Source: Streptosporangiaceae bacterium (GTDB taxonomy: Bacteria > Actinomycetota > Actinomycetes > Streptosporangiales > Streptosporangiaceae). Taken from it: a stretch of 64,000 nucleotides of DNA. The notes below the pieces were generated by a model, which saw only the letters and a list, made by a program, of their open reading frames with translations, did not search any database and had not been told where the DNA came from. Every line of letters starts with the position of its first letter. Position 1 is the first letter of the stretch. Shown here one piece after another: positions 48,883-57,653 of the stretch. The position numbers and the translations under genes were made by a program. The stretch covers positions 1 through 64,000 of the forward strand of contig JAFARZ010000103.1 of assembly GCA_019245115.1 (NCBI GenBank), in the 5' to 3' direction.

Positions 48883-50724
48883 TCAGAGGTCGAGGGTGAT
48901 GTCATAGGCGACGAGCCACCTGTTGAGCCAGAGCGCCATCTCAAGGCCACCGCGATCGTAGGGCTGGCTTATGCCGCTGTCGGCACGAGACGCCGCCGCC
49001 GTGGCCTTGTCCAGGTCCAGCAGCGGCCGGACCGGTGCGTCCGGGTCGGCGAGAACCTCGGCCAGTTCGGTACGGAGTCTTCGCGTATAGGCCGGATCCT
49101 GGGTGGCCGGGTACGGGGTCTTGGCCCGCTCCAGGACGGACTCCGGCAGCAAGTCGGCGGCCGCGGCCCGCAGCAGGCTCTTCTCCCGCCCGTCGAAGGA
49201 CTTCATCCGCCAGGGGACATTGAAGACGTACTCCACCAGGCGGTGATCGCAGAACGGCACCCGTACCTCCAGGCCCACTGCCATGCTCATCCGGTCCTTG
49301 CGATCAAGCAGTGTCTGGACGAACCGGGTGAGGTTCAGGTATGTGAGCTCTCGCATACGGCGTTCGCTGTCCGGCTCGCCGGGCAGAACCGGGACCTCGC
49401 CCACGGCCTGGCGGTAGCGGACCGCGCGGTTGCCGGGGATGTCGAGCTTGGTGAGCAGCCCGTCGTGGAGCAGGGTCAGGCCGCCGAAATAGCGAGCCGA
49501 GCCCGAGGTCAGCCACGGGAACGTGGCCGCTCGTACCGCGCCGGGGTTTGAGAACCAGCGATAGCCGCCGAAGATCTCGTCCGCTGCCTCGCCGGACAGC
49601 GCCACGGTCGCATGTTCCTTGATCGCGCGGAACAGCAGGTACAGGGATGGCCACATGTCGCCCCAGAAGGCTGGGGGCAGGTCCGTCGCGCGCAGGACGG
49701 CGTCGCGAACCCCGGCATCGGCCAGGGCGGCGGTGTCCAGCAGCACCTCGGTGTGGTCGGCATCAACATGCCGGGCCAGTTCACGGGCATACGGTGCGTC
49801 GCGGGTGCCGCGTATCGCATCCGGCTCGAACCGGTCCTCGGCACCGGTGAAGTCCACCGAGAACGACCGGATCCGGCCGTACCCGGCCGCCTTCGCCGCC
49901 AGCGCCGTCACGACGGATGAGTCCAGACCGCCGGAAAGCAGCGTGCACAGGGGAACATCGGAGATCATCTGCCGGGCGACGATGTCCTCGAGGAGATCAC
50001 GGATGGTGCGCACCGTCGCGCCCAGGTCGTCGCGGTGCTCGCGCGCCTCCAGCGCCCAGTAGCGATGCTGGGTCAGGCCGGCCCGGCGCACGCGGACGAG
50101 GTGGCCGGGCCGGACCTCCAGCATGCCGGAGTAGACCGCGCTCTGGGGGGTCTTGACCATGTCGAGCACCTCGCGCAGGCCATCCGCGTCCACCCGGCGC
50201 GGAACCAGGTAGCTGGCCAGGATCGCCTTGGGCTCCGAGCCGAAGAGCACGCCGTCTGGCGCCGGGAAATAGTAGAGCGGTTTGACGCCCATCCGGTCGC
50301 GGGCCAGCACGAGCTCCTGGTTCGCGGCATCCCAGATGCCCACCGCGAACATCCCGTTCAGCCGTCCGGCGAATCCAGCGCCCCATTGCAGGTACGAGCG
50401 GAGCAGCACCTCGGTGTCGCTTCGAGTCCGGAACCGATGCCCGTGCGAGATCAGCTCCGCACGCAGTTCGCGAAAGTTATAGATCTCCCCGCAGAACGTC
50501 ATGACGGCCCTCGTGCGGCCTTCTTCTTCGGCGGCCATCGGCTGAGGACCGCCACCCGGGTCGATGACCGCGAGCCTGCGGTGACCGAGCATCGCATGAC
50601 GGCTCAACCACAGTCCCTCGTCGTCAGGACCCCGGCAGGCCAGTGTGTCCGTCATGGCTCTCACCACAGCCCGCTCCCGCGAAAGGTCACGCGTGAAGTC
50701 CACCCAGCCGGTTATCCCACACAT
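48883..50724 (-). CDS. Asparagine synthase-like glutamine amidotransferase
   Basis: MCGITGWVDF (catalytic Cys2), DDEGLWLSRHAMLGHRRLAVID, LLSGGLDSSVVTALAA PP-loop. Confidence 0.93.
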   Translation of the reverse strand: MCGITGWVDFTRDLSRERAVVRAMTDTLACRGPDDEGLWLSRHAMLGHRRLAVIDPGGGPQPMAAEEEGRTRAVMTFCGEIYNFRELRAELISHGHRFRTRSDTEVLLRSYLQWGAGFAGRLNGMFAVGIWDAANQELVLARDRMGVKPLYYFPAPDGVLFGSEPKAILASYLVPRRVDADGLREVLDMVKTPQSAVYSGMLEVRPGHLVRVRRAGLTQHRYWALEAREHRDDLGATVRTIRDLLEDIVARQMISDVPLCTLLSGGLDSSVVTALAAKAAGYGRIRSFSVDFTGAEDRFEPDAIRGTRDAPYARELARHVDADHTEVLLDTAALADAGVRDAVLRATDLPPAFWGDMWPSLYLLFRAIKEHATVALSGEAADEIFGGYRWFSNPGAVRAATFPWLTSGSARYFGGLTLLHDGLLTKLDIPGNRAVRYRQAVGEVPVLPGEPDSERRMRELTYLNLTRFVQTLLDRKDRMSMAVGLEVRVPFCDHRLVEYVFNVPWRMKSFDGREKSLLRAAAADLLPESVLERAKTPYPATQDPAYTRRLRTELAEVLADPDAPVRPLLDLDKATAAASRADSGISQPYDRGGLEMALWLNRWLVAYDITLDL

Positions 50725-50726
50725 GG

Positions 50727-50972
50727 TCAGCGCGCCTCATTGATCACTTTCAGCAGGTCACGGGGTGTCACCGCATTGGCCGCCACATTATCCGCGAGCT
50801 TGATCCGGCGCCTCCGCTTGACCTTGCTGATGACGTTGAATAGCACCAGCGAGTCGTATCCGAGCTCCTCGAAGGACACGTCGGCCATTTGCCCTTTCAG
50901 ATCGGGGATCTCATCCTCCCCGTCGCATTCACTAAGCAGCAGGGCGAGATCATCAATGGTGAACTCGGACAT
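50727..50972 (-). CDS. Acyl carrier protein (ACP3), unusual basic helix
   Basis: MADVSFEELGYDSLVLFNVISKVKRRRRIKLADNVAANAVTPRDLLKVINEAR. Confidence 0.88.
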   Translation of the reverse strand: MSEFTIDDLALLLSECDGEDEIPDLKGQMADVSFEELGYDSLVLFNVISKVKRRRRIKLADNVAANAVTPRDLLKVINEAR

Positions 50973-51152
50973 CGCGGCCTCCCCAAATGCATTAACCCAG
51001 CGATCCGAGAGCGTAGTCAGTATATCTCGATTAGAACTTGAGAAATGCCCGATAAGCGCACCGTCACTTGAGTCTTCCTCGAGGAGCTGATGTCAATATT
51101 AAAACGTATCCGCATGCACATACCCCGCAGGATCCAGGAGGTTCAAAGAACT

Positions 51153-51449
51153 ATGGTAATCCTTATCAATAGGTTTACCCTGACCGCAAGCCCGGAAAAG
51201 TTCGAGGAAGTCTTCGAGAAAACTGCGGTATTCATGCGCAGCCAGCCGGGCTTTATCCGTCATACCCTCGTCAAGTCGCTGCGCGATCCCAGCATCTACG
51301 TGAACATCGCGCACTGGGAAGATGCCGCCGACCACATACGAAGCCTGCAGCACCCGGAGTTCGCGGATCACATCACCGCGCTGGCCGAGGTCGCCACCCC
51401 CGATCCGGATCTGTACTCCATCGCGCAAGACGTAGCGCGGGCAGGGTGA
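51153..51449 (+). CDS. ABM-domain (antibiotic biosynthesis monooxygenase/TcmH-like) protein
   Basis: MVILINRFTLTASPEKFEEVFEKTAVFMRSQPGFIRHTLVKSLRDPSIYVNIAHWEDAADHIRSLQ; AGGAGG RBS. Confidence 0.88.
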   Translation: MVILINRFTLTASPEKFEEVFEKTAVFMRSQPGFIRHTLVKSLRDPSIYVNIAHWEDAADHIRSLQHPEFADHITALAEVATPDPDLYSIAQDVARAG

Positions 51450-51475
51450 CACCGCTTTACGTCCCAGTCAGGCAA

Positions 51476-51506
51476 GCGCCGGGCCTCCGTGTCGGAGGCC
51501 CGGCGC
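51476..51506. terminator. Bidirectional terminator between ABM (+) and carboxyltransferase (-)
   Basis: Perfect 14-bp stem GCGCCGGGCCTCCG-TGT-CGGAGGCCCGGCGC. Confidence 0.8.
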
Positions 51507-51533
51507 AGCCGTTCTGGGTGAACGATCCGCTCG

Positions 51534-53159
51534 CTACATCGGAGGGTTCCCGTGCTTGCGGGGCGCCAGCTCGGGTCGCTTGTCGCTGAGCAGGTCGAGC
51601 GCGCGGATGATCACTGCGCGGGTATCCGCCGGCTCGATGACGTCATCGACCAGGCCCCGCTCGGAGGCGTAGTAGGGATGCATCAGCTCTTCCTTGTACT
51701 CGGCGATGAGCTTGTCGCGGAGCTGATCGGGGCTGCTCGCCGAGGCGAGTTCCTTGCGGTAGATGACGCCCACGGCGGCTTCGGCGCCCATCACGGCGAT
51801 CTCGTTGGCCGGCCAGGCGAACGAGAGGTCCGCGCCGATGGAACGGGAGTCCATGACGATATAAGCACCGCCATAGGCCTTGCGGAGAATCACCTGGACA
51901 CGCGGGACGGTCGCGTCGCAGTACGCGTACAGCAGCTTGGCCCCGTGCCGGATGATGCCCTGATGCTCCTGGTCAACGCCGGGCAGGAAGCCGGGCACGT
52001 CGACGAGCGTGACCAGGGGGACGTTGAACGCGTCGCAGAGCTGGACGAACCTGGCCGCCTTCTGAGACGCGTCGATGTCGAGGACGCCCGCACGCACGAG
52101 CGGCTGGTTGGCGAGAATACCCACGGTGCGGCCACCGAGGCGCGCCAGCGCGCACACGATGTTCCCGGCCCACTGCTCGTGGATCTCCAGGAAATCCCCG
52201 TTGTCGGTGATCTCCGCGATCACCTCGCGCATGTCGTAGGGGTTGCGGGGATCGGCCGGCACGATGTCCATCAGCCGCGGGCATGCCCGGTCGGACGGAT
52301 CGTCGGTCTCCTCGGCGGGCGGCAGGTCATGGCTGTTGGATGGAAGCAGCGAAATGAGGTAACGGACGTCGTCCAGGCAAGCCGCTTCGTCGTTGTAGGC
52401 GAAGGTCGCCACCCCGGAGGTCGCCGCGTGGACCTGCGCACCGCCAAGCTCCTCATGGGTCACCGATTCCCCGGTAACCGCCTTGACCACATCAGGCCCG
52501 GTGACAAACATGTGCGCGGTATCGCGGACCATGAACACGAAGTCGGTCAGGGCGGGCGAGTAGGCCGCTCCGCCCGCACACGGTCCAAGGATGACGCTGA
52601 TCTGCGGAATCACCCCGGACGCACGCACATTGCGGCGGAATATGCCACCGTAACCGGCCAGGGCGGTGACGCCCTCCTGGATCCGCGCCCCGCCGCTGTC
52701 GTTCAGTCCGATCAGCGGAGCGCCCGAGACGAGCGCCAGGTCCATGACTTTGTGGATCTTGGCGGCATGTACCTGGCCAAGGGAGCCACCAAAGATGCGG
52801 AAATCCTGCGAATAGGCGAACACCCGGCGACCATGGATGGTGCCCGCGCCGGTCACCACCCCATCGGTGAACGGCTCATCCCGGGCGTCCGAACCTGGCG
52901 CCTGACGCCGGAACAGATCCAGCTCGGTGAACGAGCCTTCGTCGAACAAATGCTCGAGCCGCTCCCTGGCGGTCAGCTTACCCTTGGCGTGCTGGCGCGC
53001 CGTGGCAAGCTCATCGCCGCGAGTCGCCACTTCACGGACCTGCCGAAGGCGGTCGACGTGATCGCGCGTGGTAGCTAGCCGCTGCCTGACAGACGGTACC
53101 GGATCGGAAGGACTGACGGGCATCCGGATAACGGACGCAAGCGGCTCTGGCGTAGTCAT
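51534..53159 (-). CDS. Acetyl/propionyl-CoA carboxylase carboxyltransferase (beta) subunit
   Basis: ARERLEHLFDEGSFTELDLF; DFRIFGGSLGQVHAAKIHKVMDLAL; GLNDSGGARIQEGVTALAGYGGIFRRNV; ILGPCAGGAAYSPALTDFVFMV. Confidence 0.95.
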   Translation of the reverse strand: MTTPEPLASVIRMPVSPSDPVPSVRQRLATTRDHVDRLRQVREVATRGDELATARQHAKGKLTARERLEHLFDEGSFTELDLFRRQAPGSDARDEPFTDGVVTGAGTIHGRRVFAYSQDFRIFGGSLGQVHAAKIHKVMDLALVSGAPLIGLNDSGGARIQEGVTALAGYGGIFRRNVRASGVIPQISVILGPCAGGAAYSPALTDFVFMVRDTAHMFVTGPDVVKAVTGESVTHEELGGAQVHAATSGVATFAYNDEAACLDDVRYLISLLPSNSHDLPPAEETDDPSDRACPRLMDIVPADPRNPYDMREVIAEITDNGDFLEIHEQWAGNIVCALARLGGRTVGILANQPLVRAGVLDIDASQKAARFVQLCDAFNVPLVTLVDVPGFLPGVDQEHQGIIRHGAKLLYAYCDATVPRVQVILRKAYGGAYIVMDSRSIGADLSFAWPANEIAVMGAEAAVGVIYRKELASASSPDQLRDKLIAEYKEELMHPYYASERGLVDDVIEPADTRAVIIRALDLLSDKRPELAPRKHGNPPM

Positions 53160-53299
53160 GCGATCTCCAGATATGGCAGGTGATTAGAGATGTGGTTCGG
53201 GAAAACGCGCGCTGCTCATTGCCCTTCCTGTAGGCGACTGGCACAAGGTTGCCGTAGAGCCCATCAGGGATACTCGGGACGTGGTCGAGTGAGTTGGTG

Positions 53300-53380
53300 G
53301 TGAATTTCTCACACTCGGCTCATGCATGTATCCCATCCTGCGCCCCCCACCAGCCCAAATCACCTCCGATCTTGCTCAAC
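53300..53380 (-). repeat. Copy B of the ~81-bp inverted repeat (partner at 13132-13212)
   Basis: Reverse complement GTTGAGCAAGATCGGAGGTGATTTGGGCTGGTGGGGGGCGCAGGATGGGATACATGCATGAGCCGAGTGTGAGAAATTCAC aligns to 13132-13212. Confidence 0.92.
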
Positions 53381-53522
53381 AACCCCCGTGAGCGCCATCC
53401 GAGCTGAACCAGACTGGCGCGCGACCGTCGTGGGGCACGGTGCTAATTAACGGCCCTCGAGTTACCGGGCCACGACGCGAGACCGAAAACGCCAGCTCTC
53501 ATGCGTTTTCCGAGAGGGATAC

Positions 53523-54524
53523 ATGAACAGCGCTGTGGAACGCGCAGCCAGATACATATGGGATCACTACAGCGAGCCGCTGTGCCTTGCGGACATCGCA
53601 CGCAGCGCGCTGCTCAGTCCCTATTATCTGTCCCGGATCTTCCGTGACACCACGGGCGTACCGCCAGGCAGATTCCTCTCGGCCGTCCGCATCTTCCAGG
53701 CCAAACATATACTGCTGACCACCTCGATGGGCGTAGCGGACGTAGCGTTCGCGGTCGGCTATAACAGCCCCGGCTCGTTCACGACGCACTTCACTGGAAG
53801 TGTCGGCATCGCCCCTGGCCTGTTCCGCCGCGCCGCCCAGGATGAAGGCTTCGGCCTCATGCGCCCTCCGCGAGATCCTTCGCCGGAACAGGGCGCGGTG
53901 CACGGAAAGATCAGTCTGCCGGGTGGGTATACGAGCGCACGGGTCTACCTGGGCGCCTTCACCACGCCGATCGTGCAGCACTGGCCCGCATCCGCCATCG
54001 TCGTGGATATCCCCGCCGACGGCCAGCCAGCCTCGTACCGCTTGCCGGACGTTCCACGGGGCCGATGGTACATTCATGCGGTGGGGGTAGCGGACAGCGC
54101 CGACCCCGAACCGTGGACCTGCAGGGTGTCTCTGGTGGGTACGCACACTCCGGTATCAGCGGCGGAACGCAGGGTGGCCCGCGCCGCCATCTCACTACGT
54201 CCCAGAAAGCTCACCGACCCGCCGATCCTGCTGGCGCTGCCTGATCTCGAGATCCAGCCGACCGGATCCACGCTGGCGGAACGCGAGCTGATCTGGGATA
54301 CACCATTAACCCTGGACATCCTCGCCTACTTACTGGAGGCACGGTGCGGAAGATTCTTGTCGCGAACCGCGGTGAAATCGCGGTCCGGGTTATCCGGGCT
54401 TGCCGGGACGCGGGCCTTGACAGCGTGGCCGTGTACGCGGACCCGGACCTGGAGGCGCTGCACACGCGCATCGCCGACGAGGCGTATGCCCTCGGCGGCA
54501 GCAGCCCGAAAGATAGCTACCTGA
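53523..54524 (+). CDS. AraC-family transcriptional regulator
   Basis: [85 protein letters not shown]. The 3' end overlaps the biotin carboxylase by ~180 bp. Confidence 0.88.
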   Translation: MNSAVERAARYIWDHYSEPLCLADIARSALLSPYYLSRIFRDTTGVPPGRFLSAVRIFQAKHILLTTSMGVADVAFAVGYNSPGSFTTHFTGSVGIAPGLFRRAAQDEGFGLMRPPRDPSPEQGAVHGKISLPGGYTSARVYLGAFTTPIVQHWPASAIVVDIPADGQPASYRLPDVPRGRWYIHAVGVADSADPEPWTCRVSLVGTHTPVSAAERRVARAAISLRPRKLTDPPILLALPDLEIQPTGSTLAERELIWDTPLTLDILAYLLEARCGRFLSRTAVKSRSGLSGLAGTRALTAWPCTRTRTWRRCTRASPTRRMPSAAAARKIAT

Positions 54525-56086
54525 ACATTGCGAAGATCGTCGATGTTGCGCTGAGATCTGGCTCGGACGCGGTTCACCCGGGGTACGGATTCCTGTCCGA
54601 AAACGCGGAGTTCGCCCGCGCGGTGATCGCCGCCGGGTTGACCTGGATCGGGCCGCCCCCGGAGGCGATCGAATCCCTCGGCGACAAGGTCACGGCCCGG
54701 CACATAGCCCTTGGAGCGGGCGCGCCGCTGGCCCCCGGAACCCCGGATCCGGTCAGTAACGCCGAAGAGATCAAGGCGTTCGCCGAAGAATACGGGTTGC
54801 CTGTGGCGATCAAGGCCGCGTTCGGCGGCGGCGGCCGGGGCTTGAAAGTGGCCTGGAAGATGGAGGAGATCGAAGAACTCTATGAGTCTGCCGTCCGTGA
54901 GGCGACGGCCGCGTTCGGCCGGGGCGAGTGCTTCGTGGAACGGTACCTGGACCGGCCCCGGCATGTGGAGACTCAGTGCCTGGCTGACTGCCACGGCAAC
55001 GTGGTGGTGATCTCCACCCGGGACTGCTCGCTGCAGCGACGGCACCAGAAGCTGGTCGAGGAGGCTCCCGCCCCGTTCCTGACCCCGGCTCAGGTGTCAG
55101 AGCTCTATCAGGCGTCCAAGGCGATTCTGCGGGCCGCGGGGTATGTGGGCGCGGGGACATGTGAGTTCCTCGTCGCGCGGGACGGGATGATCAGCTTCCT
55201 GGAAGTGAACACCCGGCTGCAGGTCGAGCACCCGGTCAGCGAGGAGGTCACCGGCATCGACCTGGTCCGCGAGATGTTCCGCATCGCCGACGGGGAACCG
55301 CTCGGCTACGACGACCCGCCTGCACGCGGCCACTCCATCGAGTTCCGGCTGAACGCCGAAGACCCGGGCCGTAACTTCCTGCCCGCTCCCGGCACCATAA
55401 GCGAATTCAACCCGCCATCGGGGCCCGGCGTCCGGCTCGACGCCGGTTACCGGGCGGGAATGACCGTGCCTCAGTCCTTCGACTCGCTGATCGGGAAGCT
55501 GATCGTCACCGGCGCGGATCGCCGCCAGGCGCTCCAGCGCGCCGCCCGCGCGCTGGCTGAGTTCGAGATCGGCGGAATGCCCACCGTGCTGCCCTTCCAC
55601 CGGGCCGTGGTGGCCGACCCCGCGTTCGCCTCTGAGCGTGGGCTGGGTGTGCATACGCGCTGGATCGAGACCGAATTCACCAACGACATCCCGGCCCAGG
55701 ATGCCGCGGCGGTGACCGAGCCGTCCGATCGGGAAACGGTCACGGTGGAGGTGGGTGGCAAGCGACTGGAGGTCACGGTGCCGCGTCGCGCTCCGTCGGC
55801 GGCCACCGTCGCTACCGCCCCAGCCAGCCGACCGCGCCGTACGCCCCGCAACACCCCCGCAGGGCCTGCCGGGGACGCCCTGATCTCCCCGATGCAAGGC
55901 ACGATCATCAAGATCGCGGTGACGGACAGCCAGCAGGTGAAGGCGGGCGACACCGTGGTGATGCTGGAGGCCATGAAGATGGAACAGCCACTGACCGCCC
56001 ACAAGGACGGGATCATCACCGGCCTGTCGGCGTCAATCGGCCAGACCGTCAGCTCTGGTGAGGCGATCTGCGAGATCAAGGGCTGA
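54344..56086 (+). CDS. Acetyl/propionyl-CoA carboxylase biotin carboxylase + BCCP (alpha) subunit
   Basis: [46 protein letters not shown]; biotin motif [12 protein letters not shown]. Confidence 0.96.
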   Translation: MRKILVANRGEIAVRVIRACRDAGLDSVAVYADPDLEALHTRIADEAYALGGSSPKDSYLNIAKIVDVALRSGSDAVHPGYGFLSENAEFARAVIAAGLTWIGPPPEAIESLGDKVTARHIALGAGAPLAPGTPDPVSNAEEIKAFAEEYGLPVAIKAAFGGGGRGLKVAWKMEEIEELYESAVREATAAFGRGECFVERYLDRPRHVETQCLADCHGNVVVISTRDCSLQRRHQKLVEEAPAPFLTPAQVSELYQASKAILRAAGYVGAGTCEFLVARDGMISFLEVNTRLQVEHPVSEEVTGIDLVREMFRIADGEPLGYDDPPARGHSIEFRLNAEDPGRNFLPAPGTISEFNPPSGPGVRLDAGYRAGMTVPQSFDSLIGKLIVTGADRRQALQRAARALAEFEIGGMPTVLPFHRAVVADPAFASERGLGVHTRWIETEFTNDIPAQDAAAVTEPSDRETVTVEVGGKRLEVTVPRRAPSAATVATAPASRPRRTPRNTPAGPAGDALISPMQGTIIKIAVTDSQQVKAGDTVVMLEAMKMEQPLTAHKDGIITGLSASIGQTVSSGEAICEIKG

Positions 56087-56399
56087 AAGCCCGGGCTAAC
56101 CGGACGAGTGGGGCCCCTGCCGCATACCCGGCAGGGGCCCCACTGCGTGTGTGGTGGTTTGACGGTAACCGGTAACGATGGAACTTCGGACGGTTCAGTA
56201 GGCGAGCGGGGTCGGCCCAGGCCGAGCGCCGCTGCTGCCGGATGGGATGGACAGTCCGCATGGAGTCGCGCTCCAGCAACACGAAGACCACGGCGGCGAT
56301 TTCCTCGTCGGTGGGATTACCGCGTATCACGCGGAGAAACGATTCGCCCGCGGGACTGTCAGCGGGCATGGCGAGTGGTACCACAGTACGTTCGTTCAT
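56076..56399 (-). CDS. Acyl-CoA carboxylase epsilon subunit-like small protein
   Basis: [25 protein letters not shown] motif; start ATG 56399 overlaps the antiporter stop. Confidence 0.8.
   Translation of the reverse strand: MNERTVVPLAMPADSPAGESFLRVIRGNPTDEEIAAVVFVLLERDSMRTVHPIRQQRRSAWADPARLLNRPKFHRYRLPSNHHTRSGAPAGYAAGAPLVRLARAFSP
56108..56143. terminator. Hairpin terminator after the biotin carboxylase gene
   Basis: Perfect 15-bp stem GTGGGGCCCCTGCCG-CATACC-CGGCAGGGGCCCCAC. Confidence 0.8.
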
Positions 56400-57646
56400 A
56401 AGGATTTCTTCACCACCGGCGCTGTCGGGACATCGCTGGGTACGTCCGGCTGATCCACGAAGGCGCGTGGTACGAACCAGTTGAGCAGCGGACCGGTCAT
56501 CGCGGTGGTCACCAGGGCCATCACGATCAGCAAGGCATACAGCTCGGGCCCGATTATGTGCTCTTGCAGCCCGACGGACAGAACGACGAGCTCTGTCAGG
56601 CCGCGCGTGTTGACCAGCGAGGCCATGACGGCCGAACCCTGCCGGGGGATCCCGGTCAAGCGGGCACCAGCGTAGCCTCCGCCGAGCTTGCCGAAAATGG
56701 CGACCGCCAGGATCACCACGAGAATGCCGAGGTCGTTCAGGTGCAGTTTGGAAAGGTTCACCGTCAGGCCGGTGACCACGAAAAACACAGGCAGCATCAG
56801 GTGGACGGCGGAGTCGAGGTTTGACCGGACATGACGGATGATCCCCTCCGAACGCGGCATTACCGCACCGAACAGGAACGCACCGAATATGAAATTGATT
56901 TGCAACCACTGCGCGGCCCAGGCCGAGAAGAACAGCCCGATCAGCACGCCGCACAGTCGCGGGGTCATGCGGCCGTTCCGGTCGAAGACGACCGCCACCT
57001 TCAGCAGCAGGGGCCGCACCAGAAAGATCATCATCAGGAAGTAGACCGGAACCAGGATCAGCCGCCAGGAGTCATGGCCGGCGGCGGAGACTATCGCCAC
57101 CACCACCGCCAGCAAGGCGTAAGAGACGACGTCGATGACCGCGGCGGCGGCCAGGGAGAGCCCGCCCAGCAGGCTGCGCTCCATATGCCGGTCGGTCAGG
57201 ATGCGCGCGAGCACAGGGAATGCCGTCGCCGATACCGACACCGCGAAGAAGAGCACGAAGCTCAGCTTCCCACCGAGCGCATACCGCGGAGCGAGCCAGA
57301 ACGCGACCCCGCATCCCACCGCGAACGGCAGGAGGGTCGCTCCGGTGGCCACCCCCGCGGCCACCCGCATCTTGTCCTGTACCAGTTCCCGGTCGAGTTC
57401 CATCCCGACCACGAACATGTACAGCGCTAGGCCGATGTCGGCTACGGTCGACAGCGAAGGCAGCATGACCGGCGGGAAGAGACGGTGCCCGACCATCAGA
57501 CCGAGCAGAGTCGGACCCAGGGCGATCCCGGCCACGATCTCGCCGATCACCGGGGGCTGACCGAGCCGGCTACTTATCTCGCCGAACAACCGTGCGGCGG
57601 CGAGGATGACGACAAGTTCCAGCAACAGCAGGTCGACAGGGAACAT
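56396..57646 (-). CDS. Cation:proton antiporter (CPA2/KefB-like)
   Basis: AARLFGEISSRLGQPPVIGEIVAGIALGPTLLGLM; multiple TM helices. Confidence 0.9.
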   Translation of the reverse strand: MFPVDLLLLELVVILAAARLFGEISSRLGQPPVIGEIVAGIALGPTLLGLMVGHRLFPPVMLPSLSTVADIGLALYMFVVGMELDRELVQDKMRVAAGVATGATLLPFAVGCGVAFWLAPRYALGGKLSFVLFFAVSVSATAFPVLARILTDRHMERSLLGGLSLAAAAVIDVVSYALLAVVVAIVSAAGHDSWRLILVPVYFLMMIFLVRPLLLKVAVVFDRNGRMTPRLCGVLIGLFFSAWAAQWLQINFIFGAFLFGAVMPRSEGIIRHVRSNLDSAVHLMLPVFFVVTGLTVNLSKLHLNDLGILVVILAVAIFGKLGGGYAGARLTGIPRQGSAVMASLVNTRGLTELVVLSVGLQEHIIGPELYALLIVMALVTTAMTGPLLNWFVPRAFVDQPDVPSDVPTAPVVKKSL

Positions 57647-57653
57647 CTGGCCG

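Noticed and set aside
47743-49551. 602-aa + ORF
   Set aside because: Antisense of KS-alpha 2 and the amidotransferase.
51552-53078. 508-aa + ORF
   Set aside because: Antisense of the carboxyltransferase.
13132-53380. Treating the inverted repeat pair as a composite transposon
   Set aside because: No transposase, no obvious target-site duplication, and each copy is oriented into a gene start, so a regulatory duplication is the simpler reading.
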